A stretch of DNA of 64,000 nt from Paracoccaceae bacterium (GTDB lineage Bacteria; Pseudomonadota; Alphaproteobacteria; Rhodobacterales; Rhodobacteraceae). Where the stretch lies: positions 1-64,000 of the forward strand of contig JACSRN010000132.1 in NCBI GenBank assembly GCA_014879735.1, given 5' to 3'. The notes below the pieces were generated by a model that was not told the origin of the DNA, made no database searches, and saw only the letters and a list, made by a program, of their open reading frames with translations. The first letter of the stretch is position 1. Every line of letters starts with the position of its first letter. Shown piece after piece: positions 8,995-17,873 of this stretch. The position numbers and the translations under genes are program-made.

Positions 8995-9855
8995 TCAGAG
9001 GGCAGCCTTCTTCATCTCGTCGATGTAGATTTCGCGCAGGCGGGTGGCCACACTGCCGGGCCTGCCATCGCCCAGATCCACCCCGTCGATCTGCACGACC
9101 GGCATCACGAAGGCCGAGGCCGAGGTAACGAAAGCCTCGTCCGCCGCCTTTGCCTCGTCGATCGAGAAGTTGCGTTCCTCGACCTCCATCTGCGCCTCGC
9201 GGGCAAAGCGCAGCACGGCGGCGCGGGTGATGCCATGCAGGATATCATGGCCCAGCGCGCGGGTGACGATCCGGTTGCCCTTGACGATATAGGCGTTGTT
9301 CGAGGTGCCCTCGGTCACGAAACCGTCTTCCACAAGCCAGGCATCGTCGACGCCGGCCTTCTTCGCCGCCATCTTGGCCATCGATGGATAAAGCAGTTGC
9401 ACCGTCTTGATGTCGCGCCGGCCCCACCGAATGTCGGGCAGCGAGATCACCTTCCAGCCGGCCTTTGCGGCCGGACTGTCGGCCAGGCCGGGCTTCGACT
9501 GGGTGAACAGCACCACGGTCGGTGCGCAATCGGCGCCGGGAAAGGCAAAGTCGCGATCCCCCGGATTGCCGCGCGTGACCTGCAGATAGACCATGCCGTC
9601 GTCAATCCCGTTTCGCGCGATCAGCTGCCGGTGCACCTCCAGCCATTCCGCGGCATCCAGCGGATTGCTCATCTCCAGCTCGTCCAGGCTGCGTTGCAGG
9701 CGCGCCAGATGCCCGCCGAAATCGATCAGCCTGCCGCCAAGGACGGACGTCACCTCATAGACGCCATCCGCCATCAGAAAGCCGCGGTCGAAGATGGAAA
9801 CCCTGGCTTCGGTTTCGGGCAGATAGTCGCCGTTCACATAAACCGTTCGGGTCAT
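8995..9855 (-). CDS. D-amino-acid aminotransferase (PLP fold type IV)
   Basis: The 286-residue protein belongs to the BcaT/Dat family. N-terminal VYVNGDYLPETEARVSIFDRG is typical of D-alanine aminotransferase. The Schiff-base lysine is in RRDIKTVQLLYPSMAK (about 145), and the glutamate that contacts the PLP pyridine nitrogen is in DGFVTEGTSNNAYIV (about 178). It exchanges amino groups between D-amino acids and 2-oxo acids such as pyruvate. GAGGAG precedes the ATG at 9855. Branched-chain aminotransferase and aminodeoxychorismate lyase are related; the length and start motif favour the D-amino-acid enzyme, and the neighbouring dipeptide epimerase (an L-Ala-D/L-Glu type enzyme) supports it. Confidence 0.87.
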   Translation of the reverse strand: MTRTVYVNGDYLPETEARVSIFDRGFLMADGVYEVTSVLGGRLIDFGGHLARLQRSLDELEMSNPLDAAEWLEVHRQLIARNGIDDGMVYLQVTRGNPGDRDFAFPGADCAPTVVLFTQSKPGLADSPAAKAGWKVISLPDIRWGRRDIKTVQLLYPSMAKMAAKKAGVDDAWLVEDGFVTEGTSNNAYIVKGNRIVTRALGHDILHGITRAAVLRFAREAQMEVEERNFSIDEAKAADEAFVTSASAFVMPVVQIDGVDLGDGRPGSVATRLREIYIDEMKKAAL

Positions 9856-9930
9856 CTGGGTCTCCTCGGCTGAACGTCGGCTGAACGATTGGTTTTTTCG
9901 CCGAACCGTTGCCGGGGTCAAGGGCCGAGT

Positions 9931-10661
9931 TCAGCCAAATGAGATTGCCGCACCCGTCTTCTGGGACTGCGCAAAGGTCTGGCGCAGGATCGGCAGCGTG
10001 TAGGTGGCAACGGGTTGGGCCTGCCAGCGCTGCGGGTCGGACGACAGGTTCCGGTCGTCCAGATACTGTTTCAGCACATCATGGGGTTCGGGCGGGTCCG
10101 GCGGCAGCTTCAATGCCCTCGCCAGCTGCTCCAGATCCTCCGCCAACTGCTGCACCGGGCCGAGTGGCCAAAGCGGCTCTGTGTCATCGGGCATCACAGC
10201 AGGAAAGAGGGACTTGTCGAAACCGATGGGCACATAGAAGCCCCCGGCATCGGAATGCATCACCAGATGGGCAAAAGGCGGCAAGGCTGGTGTCACTGTC
10301 TTTCGCCCGAGCAATCGGCTCAGAAAGCCTTGCGGTCGGCCGGGTTCATGGGCTGCCAGGGTCGCATTGAACAGGGTCTCGGCCGCCGGAATCCGCTTGC
10401 CGGTGATCCGGGTGTCCAGCGGGATCGGATCGGCTCGCCTTGCCAAACCAGCCCCGCAACCTCGCGCAGCGCATGAGGCCCGGAATAGCCGTAGCCACTT
10501 GCCGACCATGCTTCGGTCGCTTCGGGTTCCTTGTGCGGCGCCAGCCCGGCGCGGGGCATCACATCCGCGGTGGCCTGAAGATTCTGCCGAACCCACGCGG
10601 CGCCCTCGGGCTCACTCTCCGCAAGGTCGGCCAGAATGCCGATGGTTATCCCAAGGCCCAT
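9931..10661 (-). pseudogene. Conserved hypothetical gene broken by a 5-bp tandem duplication
   Basis: Two minus-strand frames join into one protein. The first begins at MGLGITIGILADLAE (10661) and runs to GLVWQGEPI; the second continues PLDTRITGKRIPAAETLF and ends at 9931. At the junction the plus strand reads GGATCGGATC (10422-10431), two copies of GGATC. Removing one copy restores a continuous 241-residue frame reading QGEPIPLDTRITG. The family is unknown: a soluble protein with no signal, beginning like uncharacterised proteins that sense or fold with a GLGI-x-IGILADL start. It sits four bases after the epimerase stop, in the same operon. It could be a real recent pseudogene, a phase-variable state or a sequencing error. 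Confidence 0.8.
10422..10431. repeat. GGATC x2 tandem duplication causing the frameshift
   Basis: Two adjacent copies of GGATC. Loss of one copy makes the two halves of the surrounding gene read in one frame (731 minus 5 is 726 bases, 242 codons including stop). It is the only place where the two frames exchange. Confidence 0.8.
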
Positions 10662-10665
10662 CTGT

Positions 10666-11628
10666 CTACCCCCAAAGCTCTGCCGGGGCCGGATAGATGC
10701 TGCGGTCATCATAGACAACCGGATAGGCGCGGTCGGCTGTCATGTCGACCGGGCCGTCAAGGTCCGACCAGTCGGCGCCCTGCGCCACAAGGATCGCCGG
10801 TGCCATCGACAGGCTGGACGAGATCATGCAGCCCACCATCACCCGAAATCCCAGGCGCCGCGCCGCGTCGCGGGCGCGCAGTGCCTCGGTCAGGCCGCCG
10901 GTCTTGTCCAGCTTCAGGTTCACCACATCGTAGCGGCCCTGCAGCGCCGCCAGCGAGGCCGCATCATGCGCGCTTTCGTCGGCGCAGACCGGCAGCGGCC
11001 GGGCAATTTCGCCCAGCATCGCATCGGCACCCTGCGGCAGCGGCTGTTCCACCATCTCCACCCCCAGCCGCAGCAGATACGGGGCAAGGTCGGTATAGAC
11101 CTCTGGCGTCCAGCCTTCGTTCGCGTCGACAATCAGCCGCACGCCGGGCGCGCCCTGCCGCACCGCCTCGATCCGTGGCATGTCGGCGGCCGTGCCCAGC
11201 TTTACCTTCAGCACCGCGCGGTGGCGATTGCGGGCTGCCGCCTCGCGCATCCGGCCCGGCGTATCCAGCGACAGGGTGAAGGCAATCTCTACTGGCCCTG
11301 GCGCAGCCAGACCAGCCAATTGCCAGACGGCGCGGCCGGCGGCCTTGGCCTCCAGATCCCAGAGCGCGCAATCCAGCGCGTTGCGGGCGGCGCCCGGTGG
11401 CATCGCGTCTTGCAGCGCCAGCCGGGTGATCCCGTCCGGCAGGGCCCGTAGCCTGGCCATGGCATCCTCGACCGTCTCGCCATAGCGCGGATAGGGCACG
11501 CCCTCGCCACGGCCGCGCTGGTCGCCGCGCATGACGGTGGCGGTCACGACCCGCGCCTCGGTCTTCGAGCCGCGACTGATGGTAAAGGGGTTCTTCAGCG
11601 GAAACACATCGGCGGAGACGGTGATCAT
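10666..11628 (-). CDS. Dipeptide epimerase, enolase superfamily (L-Ala-D/L-Glu type)
   Basis: The 320-residue enzyme has the muconate-lactonising-enzyme fold: an N-terminal capping domain (1-110) and a barrel. It carries the paired lysines in AVLKVKLG (about 142), the metal ligands in LIVDANEGW (about 167), MVEQPLP (about 192) and VCADES (about 217), and the facing catalytic lysine in VVNLKLDKTGG (about 240). This set matches L-Ala-D/L-Glu epimerases that recycle murein peptides, or the related DgcA racemase of N-acyl glutamate. Specificity cannot be read from sequence. It heads the minus-strand operon with the D-amino-acid aminotransferase and is divergent from malyl-CoA lyase. Confidence 0.9.
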   Translation of the reverse strand: MITVSADVFPLKNPFTISRGSKTEARVVTATVMRGDQRGRGEGVPYPRYGETVEDAMARLRALPDGITRLALQDAMPPGAARNALDCALWDLEAKAAGRAVWQLAGLAAPGPVEIAFTLSLDTPGRMREAAARNRHRAVLKVKLGTAADMPRIEAVRQGAPGVRLIVDANEGWTPEVYTDLAPYLLRLGVEMVEQPLPQGADAMLGEIARPLPVCADESAHDAASLAALQGRYDVVNLKLDKTGGLTEALRARDAARRLGFRVMVGCMISSSLSMAPAILVAQGADWSDLDGPVDMTADRAYPVVYDDRSIYPAPAELWG

Positions 11629-11717
11629 TGGCGCTTCCTTGCGGTTGCGACCAGATTGCAGGCGTCCGCCCGAGGTTCAAGACAGCACCCGGGTATTCTG
11701 CAAGAGCAAAAGGAATG

Positions 11718-11735
11718 TTGCACTGCGGCGCGCAA
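11718..11735. promoter_or_regulatory. Inverted repeat TTGC-N10-GCAA upstream of malyl-CoA lyase
   Basis: The site TTGCACTGCGGCGCGCAA lies 52 bases before the mcl ATG, followed by AT-rich ATATTC. Related bacteria control ethylmalonyl-CoA pathway genes with ScfR-family regulators (RamB, PccR) that bind TTGC/GCAA-containing repeats, so this is a candidate site. The arms are only four bases, so chance is possible. Confidence 0.3.
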
Positions 11736-11787
11736 TATTCTAGCTCTTTGGCGACGAGTCGTGAAATATCATTGCCGAGAGGTCCCG

Positions 11788-12747
11788 ATGAGCTTCCGCA
11801 TTCAGCCCGCCGCCCCTGCGCGTCCGAACCGCTGCCAGCTGTTCGGCCCGGGGTCCCGCCCGGCCCTGTTCGAGAAGATGGCGGCCAGCGCGGCGGATGT
11901 GATCAACCTTGATCTTGAAGATTCGGTCACGCCTGCCGACAAGCCGCAGGCGCGGGCCAATATCATCGACGCCATCAACAGCATCGACTGGGGCAAGAAG
12001 ACGCTTTCTGTACGGATCAACGGCCTCGACACGCCCTATTGGTATCAGGATGTGGTGCAGGTGCTGGAACAGGCCGGCGACCGCATCGACCAGATCATGA
12101 TTCCCAAGGTCGGCTGCGCCGCCGATGTCTATGCGGTGGATGCCCTTGTCACCGCCATCGAACGCGCCAAGGGCCGGCAAAGGCCCATAAGCCTTGAAGT
12201 CATCATCGAGACCGCCGCCGGCATCGCCCATGTCGAGGAAATCGCCGCCAGCAGCCCCCGCCTGCAGGCGATGAGCCTGGGGGCCGCCGATTTCGCCGCC
12301 TCGATGGGGATGCAGACCACCGGCATCGGCGGCACGCAGGAAAATTACTACATGATCCGCGAGGGCCAGAAATACTGGCCCGACCCCTGGCATTGGGCGC
12401 AGACCGCCATCGTTGCCGCCTGCCGCACCCATGGCGTGCTGCCGGTGGACGGGCCATTCGGCGATTTCTCGGATGACGAGGGCTTTCGCGCGCAGGCCCG
12501 TCGCTCGGCCACGCTGGGCATGGTCGGCAAATGGGCGATCCACCCCAAGCAGGTGGCCCTGGCGAACGAAGTCTTCACGCCCTCGGACACCGCCGTGACC
12601 GAGGCGCGTGAAATCCTCGCCGCGATGGAGGCCGCCAAGGCCGCCGGCCAAGGCGCCGCCACCTACAAGGGCCGACTGATCGACATCGCCAGCATGCGGC
12701 AGGCCGAGGTGATCGTGCGGCAGGCGGAAATCATCGCAGGCCGATAG
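11788..12747 (+). CDS. mcl1: L-malyl-CoA / beta-methylmalyl-CoA lyase
   Basis: This CitE/HpcH-family lyase cleaves beta-methylmalyl-CoA to glyoxylate and propionyl-CoA and L-malyl-CoA to glyoxylate and acetyl-CoA, with Mg. It works in the ethylmalonyl-CoA pathway for C2 assimilation. The 319-residue length matches the Rhodobacter enzyme. Visible features are [14 protein letters not shown] at the N-terminus, the metal site NLDLEDSV (about 45), [22 protein letters not shown] with the CoA and metal glutamate (about 141), and KWAIHPKQ (about 255). GAGAGG precedes the ATG at 11788. The upstream ORF extension is not conserved. Confidence 0.95.
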   Translation: MSFRIQPAAPARPNRCQLFGPGSRPALFEKMAASAADVINLDLEDSVTPADKPQARANIIDAINSIDWGKKTLSVRINGLDTPYWYQDVVQVLEQAGDRIDQIMIPKVGCAADVYAVDALVTAIERAKGRQRPISLEVIIETAAGIAHVEEIAASSPRLQAMSLGAADFAASMGMQTTGIGGTQENYYMIREGQKYWPDPWHWAQTAIVAACRTHGVLPVDGPFGDFSDDEGFRAQARRSATLGMVGKWAIHPKQVALANEVFTPSDTAVTEAREILAAMEAAKAAGQGAATYKGRLIDIASMRQAEVIVRQAEIIAGR

Positions 12748-12884
12748 CGCAGATATTGACAGAAGTTTGTGGCGTTTGGCACCGTCCACTGCAGCGGTGC
12801 CCGATTCCCGGGCAGATTGCAAAAGATGCCCGCGCCGCGACCCACGGGGAGAGGAGGCCCCGCGCGGCAAATGGGAGGAGGCGC

Positions 12885-12912
12885 GCGCCCCGCGGCGAAA
12901 GCTGCGGGGCGC
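12885..12912. terminator. 9-bp perfect GC stem-loop between mcl and accA
   Basis: GCGCCCCGC and GCGGGGCGC flank a 10-base loop (GGCGAAAGCT), followed after a few bases by CTTCTT. It lies in the 263-base gap after mcl and about 100 bases before accA. It may terminate mcl transcription. It lacks a proper T-run, so an attenuator or a simple intergenic palindrome is also possible. Confidence 0.4.
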
Positions 12913-13010
12913 CGCCGCTTCTTGCCGCCCACTGCGTGGCGCGCCGCAAGTCGAGTTGCACTTCGGCCCCCTCCCGGCCATATAGGGCAGGACCGCATGA
13001 GGGTGTGCCG

Positions 13011-13970
13011 ATGATCTATCTCGAGTTCGAGAAGCCCCTGGCCGAAATCGAAGGCAAGGCCGAGGAACTGCGCGCGATGGCGCGCGATGGAAAAGGGATG
13101 GATGTCTCGAAAGAGGCCGAGGCGCTGGACCGCAAGGCCGAAACGGCGTTGCGCGACCTCTACAAGAACCTGACGCCCTGGCAGAAATGCCAGGTCGCGC
13201 GCCATCCCGACCGGCCGCATTGCAAGGACTACATCGAGACGCTGTTCACCGAATATACGCCGCTGGCCGGCGACCGGGCCTTTGCCGACGATCATGCGGT
13301 GATGGGGGGCCTTGCCCGCTTCAACGACCGCCCCGTGGTGGTGATCGGCCATGAGAAGGGCCACGACACCAAGACCCGGATCGAACGCAATTTCGGCATG
13401 GCCCGCCCCGAAGGCTATCGCAAGGCAATCCGCCTGATGGATCTGGCAGACCGCTTCCGCCTGCCGGTCGTGACGCTGATCGACACCGCCGGCGCCTATC
13501 CCGGCAAGGGTGCCGAAGAGCGGGGCCAGGCCGAGGCCATCGCGCGGTCCACCGAGAAATGCCTCGCCATCGGCGTACCGCTCATCTCGGTCATCATCGG
13601 CGAGGGTGGGTCTGGCGGGGCCGTGGCCTTTGCCACGGCAAACCGCATCGCAATGCTGGAACATTCGATCTATTCGGTGATCAGTCCCGAAGGCTGCGCC
13701 TCGATCCTGTGGAAGGATGCCGAGAAAATGCGTGAGGCCGCCGAGGCGCTGCGGCTGACGGCGCAGGATCTGCAGAAGCTGGGCGTGATCGACCGGATCG
13801 TGAAGGAACCCGTCGGCGGCGCGCAGCGGGCGCCCCGCGAGACGATCGAGGCGGTCGGCAAGGCGGTCGAAACGATGCTTGCCGAACTCTCGGGCAAGAA
13901 GCGGGACCTGCTGGTCCGCGACCGCCGGCAAAAGTTTCTCGATCTGGGGTCGAAGGGGCTGGCGGCGTGA
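13011..13970 (+). CDS. accA: Acetyl-CoA carboxylase carboxyltransferase subunit alpha
   Basis: This subunit joins AccD to move the carboxyl group from biotin on AccB to acetyl-CoA, giving malonyl-CoA for fatty acid synthesis. The 319-residue protein has the family start [18 protein letters not shown], an ATP-independent crotonase-like core with [10 protein letters not shown] (about 110), [17 protein letters not shown] (about 160) and [12 protein letters not shown] (about 198), and the acyl-CoA pocket segment [16 protein letters not shown] (about 222). The ATG at 13011 is chosen by homology. The ORF extension back to 12756 crosses the GC-rich palindrome region. Confidence 0.97.
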   Translation: MIYLEFEKPLAEIEGKAEELRAMARDGKGMDVSKEAEALDRKAETALRDLYKNLTPWQKCQVARHPDRPHCKDYIETLFTEYTPLAGDRAFADDHAVMGGLARFNDRPVVVIGHEKGHDTKTRIERNFGMARPEGYRKAIRLMDLADRFRLPVVTLIDTAGAYPGKGAEERGQAEAIARSTEKCLAIGVPLISVIIGEGGSGGAVAFATANRIAMLEHSIYSVISPEGCASILWKDAEKMREAAEALRLTAQDLQKLGVIDRIVKEPVGGAQRAPRETIEAVGKAVETMLAELSGKKRDLLVRDRRQKFLDLGSKGLAA

Positions 13971-14281
13971 ATCCCTGGGCCATCGTCGCACTTGCCGGCC
14001 TGATGGAGATGGGCTGGGCGCTGGGGCTGAAATATTCCGACGGTTTCACCCGGCTCTGGCCGACGGTCATCACCGCAGTGCTGGCGCTGGGTTCGTTCTG
14101 GCTGCTGAGCCTGGCGATGAAATCCCTGCCGGTCGGCACGGCCTATGCGGTCTGGGTGGGCATCGGCGCCATCGGCACTGCCATCGCGGCGGTATTCCTG
14201 TTCCACGAACCCGTCGGCCTCTTGCGCGTGCTGGGCGTGGCGCTGATCCTTGCCGGCATCGTCGCGCTGAAATTTGCCTGA
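13967..14281 (+). CDS. gdx: SMR family transporter, SugE/Gdx type (guanidinium exporter-like)
   Basis: This is a four-helix, 104-residue small multidrug resistance protein. The essential membrane glutamate is in [19 protein letters not shown] (about residue 14); the LKY[10 protein letters not shown] continuation is typical of the SugE/Gdx branch, which exchanges guanidinium for protons, rather than EmrE. Later helices carry [18 protein letters not shown] and [13 protein letters not shown]. The GTG start overlaps the accA stop by four bases (GTGA), so it is translated together with accA. No guanidine riboswitch can sit upstream because the gene abuts accA. Confidence 0.85.
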   Translation: MNPWAIVALAGLMEMGWALGLKYSDGFTRLWPTVITAVLALGSFWLLSLAMKSLPVGTAYAVWVGIGAIGTAIAAVFLFHEPVGLLRVLGVALILAGIVALKFA

Positions 14282-14591
14282 TCGGCCAGGTCATTCTTGC
14301 GACGGCCTTGGCAATGGTCGCGGCCGCCACCCCATCGGCATGCGGGACGGGCGGCCTGACACCCTCAGCATGATGCAAGCCCCCGGAGACAATTCGGTGC
14401 GGCCAGACCTTGCGGCCCTGGCGTGCAGCGTCGCGGTGAGCCGGGCGCGGTATTCGGCCCCTGCCCCGAGGACCGGCCAAGGCACTGGATGCAATGCGAT
14501 GCCGGCCATGTCGCAACCGACCTGCCCCACGCAAGGCTGACCTGTCCGCAGGCGGCAGGGCAAGCCCGGGACGGCCTACCCCGCCGGAGCG
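14282..14591. other. Convergent intergenic region, no recognised feature
   Basis: These 310 bases separate the SMR gene from the GMC oxidoreductase gene, which end towards each other. Several short overlapping ORFs on both strands lack ribosome-binding sites and homology. I see no clear T-run terminator. Confidence 0.5.
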
Positions 14592-16229
14592 CTATCGCTG
14601 CCGGGTTGCAAAGTCCGGAGCGACGTAGAACGGCGCGCTTTGCGGTGGCAGTTTTTTCCCCAGCAGGATGTCTGCCGCCCTTTCCGCAACCATGAACACC
14701 GGCGCATTGGTATTGGCGCTTGGCTCATCGGGAAAGACCGAGGCATCCACGACGCGCAGCCCCTCGACCCCTCTGACCGCCAGATCCGGGGTGCAGACCG
14801 CGGTCTCGTCCAGGCCCATCCGGCAGGTGCCGACCGGGTGGAAACCGCTTCCCGCATTCGCGCGGATATAGGCATCGACCTCCGCATCCGTGCTGACACC
14901 ATGGCTTGGCCCGAACGGGCGACCCCTGAGCCGGTCAAAGGGCTTTTGTGCCGCGATTTCCATGGTCAGTTTCATGGCATTGCGAATATCGATGACGTCC
15001 TGTTCGGTGCCGAGGAAATTCGGATCGATCAAGGGTGCCGCCGTCGGATCGGCGCTGGCAAGGCGCACCGTGCCGGCACTGGCCGGCCGCATCGTTCCGA
15101 CACCGAAATTGAAGCCATGCTCCTTGCTGACCGACCAGCCATCCAGCAGAAACGGCTTGAAATGGATCTGGGCATCGGGGTGTTCGATCCCCTCCCGGCT
15201 CCTGAAAAATGCCCCCACCTCGATATGTGTCGAGGATCCCGGCCCCTTGTGGGTCAGCAGCCATTCCAGGCCCACGGCAATCTTCCTGTCCCACCGCCGA
15301 TAGCGGTTCAGGGCGATAGGCTCGTTTGCGGCATATTGGGTCAGCACATGGATATGGTCCCGAAGATTCTCGCCAACCCCCGCCAGATCCTGGCGGACAG
15401 TCACGCCAAGCCTGTGAAGCTGGTCTGCAGGGCCGATCCCTGACAGCATGAGCAACTGCGGCGAGTGGAATGCCCCACCGCTCAGAATGACCTCCGCGCC
15501 TGCCGCGGCCCTATGCTCTTGCCCGCCGCGCCGATAGGTGACGCCAACCGCCCGCGTCCCGGAAAAGTCGACATGCGAGACACGGACCCCGGTTTCGACA
15601 GTGACGGTCCTGCCATGATCGCTGTGGCGCAGATAGGCGTAGGAGGCGCTGTCCCTGACGCCGTTTCTTATGTTCATGTCCCAGCAGCCGAAACCTTCCT
15701 GCTGGAATCCGTTGACCTCTTGCGTGACCGGATAACCCGCTGCCACCCCGGCGGCCAGAAACGCCTGATCCATGGGATGCGAGGCTTCGCCGCGCCGCAC
15801 CGAAATTGGCCCGCTGTCGCCGCGATAGTCATTCCCCGGGCCGTGATAGGTTTCCATCCGCCGGAAATAGGGCAGCACATCGGCATAGGACCAGCCCGGC
15901 GCACCCTTCGCCGCCCATCGATCGTAGTCAAGCGCATGGCCGCGCAAATAGACCTGCCCGTTGATCGAGGAGGATCCGCCAAGAACCTTGCCGCGCGGCT
16001 GAAAGATCCTGCGGCCATCCAGGTGCTTTTGCGGAACGGTCCAGAAGCAGTAGTTGAACGGCCCGCCCTGGAAATTCTGCCCGAAGGCGGCGGGCATCTG
16101 GATGCTCCAATGCCTGTCACTGCCGCCTGCCTCAAGCAGGAGGACCTTGTGGCCACTCTCGGCCAGCCGCGATGCTACGACACATCCGGCAGTGCCTGCC
16201 CCGACGATCACATAGTCATAGGCCTTCAT
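14592..16229 (-). CDS. GMC family FAD-dependent alcohol oxidoreductase (choline-dehydrogenase-like)
   Basis: This 545-residue flavoprotein oxidises an alcohol to an aldehyde. The Rossmann motif YDYVIVGAGTAGCVVASRLAE is at the start with the FAD ribose glutamate in LLLEAGG. The first GMC signature covers GKVLGGSSSINGQVYLRGHALDYD (about 85) and the second GGAFHSPQLLMLSGIGP (about 255). The active-site His region is GSGFHPVGTCRMG (about 475) and the C-terminal signature is VVDASVFPDEPSANTNAP. It has no signal peptide. It closes the minus-strand catabolic operon; the adjacent aldehyde dehydrogenase can take its product. It is not BetA proper, since no betaine genes are near. Confidence 0.9.
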   Translation of the reverse strand: MKAYDYVIVGAGTAGCVVASRLAESGHKVLLLEAGGSDRHWSIQMPAAFGQNFQGGPFNYCFWTVPQKHLDGRRIFQPRGKVLGGSSSINGQVYLRGHALDYDRWAAKGAPGWSYADVLPYFRRMETYHGPGNDYRGDSGPISVRRGEASHPMDQAFLAAGVAAGYPVTQEVNGFQQEGFGCWDMNIRNGVRDSASYAYLRHSDHGRTVTVETGVRVSHVDFSGTRAVGVTYRRGGQEHRAAAGAEVILSGGAFHSPQLLMLSGIGPADQLHRLGVTVRQDLAGVGENLRDHIHVLTQYAANEPIALNRYRRWDRKIAVGLEWLLTHKGPGSSTHIEVGAFFRSREGIEHPDAQIHFKPFLLDGWSVSKEHGFNFGVGTMRPASAGTVRLASADPTAAPLIDPNFLGTEQDVIDIRNAMKLTMEIAAQKPFDRLRGRPFGPSHGVSTDAEVDAYIRANAGSGFHPVGTCRMGLDETAVCTPDLAVRGVEGLRVVDASVFPDEPSANTNAPVFMVAERAADILLGKKLPPQSAPFYVAPDFATRQR

Positions 16230-16340
16230 CGAACGTCCTCCGCCAGGCCATGCTGTCCGGCCCCAAGCCTGCCTTTCAAGGATGCGGCCAGGCACGGCAC
16301 CGCCCGCATCGTTCTTTCAGAGAATCGCCGCCGCCACACC

Positions 16341-17834
16341 TCAGACTGCATACCATGGCGCGGCGACGCGGCCCTGGAATGTCACCGCCTTGACGTGGGT
16401 ATAGAGATTCAGCGTTTCCCGGCAGTGCTCGCTGCCATGGCCGCTTTCCTTGACACCGCCGAACGGCACCCCGGTCGCAAGGTTCGAGAACTGGTTGATC
16501 CAGATTGACCCGGCTTCCAGCCGGTTTGCCGCGTCCATCGCGGTCGCAATGCTGGAGGTATAGACGCCGGCCGACAGTCCGTAGACCGTTCCATTGGCCT
16601 CCTGGATCATCGTTTCGTAGTCCTTCCACCGCACGACGGACAGCACCGGGCCAAAGATCTCCTCCTGCGCGATGCGCATCTCGTTGCGCACCTCAAAGAC
16701 CGTCGGTTCGATGAAATATCCGAACTCATGCCCCGCAACGGATTTTCTGCCGCCACCGACGACGAGGCCCGCCCCCTCCTTCTTTCCGGCATCGATGTAG
16801 CCAAGAACCCGCTGACCCTGCTTCTCGGACACGAGGCAACCGATGCGGGTCGTCTCGTTCATCGGGGCGCCGATGGTCAGCCGCTTGGCGGCCACGGACA
16901 GGCAATGCATGAAATCGTCATACAGGCTGTCGTGCAGGAACAGCCGCGACCCCGCCAGACAGGACTGCCCATTGCAGTACATCGAAGCGACCAGGGCATT
17001 GTCGACGACTGCGTCGACATCCTCGATATCGGGGAACACGATGTTCGCACCCTTGCCGCCCAGTTCCAGGGAAACGGGAACCAGCCGATCAGCGCCGGCG
17101 TGGGAAATGATCCGCCCGATTTCGCCACTTCCGGTGAACGAAAGCTTGCTGACGCCGGGATGGGCGGTCAGGGCGGCACCCGCTTCATGGCCATATCCCG
17201 GAACGATGTTCACAACCCCAGGCGGGAAGATTTCGGCAATGTGCCGCGCCAGTTCCATGGTGGAAAGCGAGGCGTTCTCATCGGGTTTCAGCACCACCGT
17301 ATTCCCGGCGGCAAGCGCAGGCGCAAGTTTGAACGCCGCCATGATCGCGGGCACGTTCCACGGGATGATCTGGCCGCAAACGCCGATCGGCTCGCGCCGT
17401 GCCACAAAATAGCCGTTGGGGATCGGCCGACCGTAATCCTCATATGTCAGGATCGCCCCGGCAAAGTAGCGAAATTGCGAGATCGCCTTCAGATGATCGC
17501 CACGCACCTCGCTGCGGGCACGCCCTACGTCGAGCGTGTCGATGATGGTCAGGCGTTCCAGATCCCGTTCGATCGCATCCGCCAGTTTGAGAAGAAGGGC
17601 CGACCGCACCTCGACCGAGGTGGCTTTCCAGGCCGGGAAAGCGGCACGCGCCGCCCTTACGGCCTCATCGACCTCGGCTGCCCCGCAGCGGGCGACATCG
17701 GCCAGATGCTCGCCCGTTGCGGGATCAATCGCCGGAAAGGTGCCATTCGGCGCACTGTCTCGAAATGTCCCGCCGATGAATGGGCCATAGATCGGCATCA
17801 GCCCCAGATTGGAAATCGAAACAGAGATGTTCAT
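16341..17834 (-). CDS. NAD(P)-dependent aldehyde dehydrogenase
   Basis: This is a 497-residue ALDH-superfamily enzyme, probably oxidising the aldehyde made by the neighbouring GMC oxidoreductase. The cofactor site is IIPWNVPAIMAAFKLAPALAAGNTVVLKP (about 160-190), split by FTGSGEIGRII (about 240). The general-base glutamate is in LELGGKGANIVF (about 265) and the nucleophile cysteine in NGQSCLAGSRL (about 300). The C-terminal PFGGVKESGHGSEH is typical of betaine-aldehyde and hydroxy-aldehyde enzymes. AGGAGACAGCC precedes the ATG at 17834. Confidence 0.93.
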   Translation of the reverse strand: MNISVSISNLGLMPIYGPFIGGTFRDSAPNGTFPAIDPATGEHLADVARCGAAEVDEAVRAARAAFPAWKATSVEVRSALLLKLADAIERDLERLTIIDTLDVGRARSEVRGDHLKAISQFRYFAGAILTYEDYGRPIPNGYFVARREPIGVCGQIIPWNVPAIMAAFKLAPALAAGNTVVLKPDENASLSTMELARHIAEIFPPGVVNIVPGYGHEAGAALTAHPGVSKLSFTGSGEIGRIISHAGADRLVPVSLELGGKGANIVFPDIEDVDAVVDNALVASMYCNGQSCLAGSRLFLHDSLYDDFMHCLSVAAKRLTIGAPMNETTRIGCLVSEKQGQRVLGYIDAGKKEGAGLVVGGGRKSVAGHEFGYFIEPTVFEVRNEMRIAQEEIFGPVLSVVRWKDYETMIQEANGTVYGLSAGVYTSSIATAMDAANRLEAGSIWINQFSNLATGVPFGGVKESGHGSEHCRETLNLYTHVKAVTFQGRVAAPWYAV

Positions 17835-17873
17835 GGCTGTCTCCTAGCTGTTGATTGTGGAATGAACGGCGGC

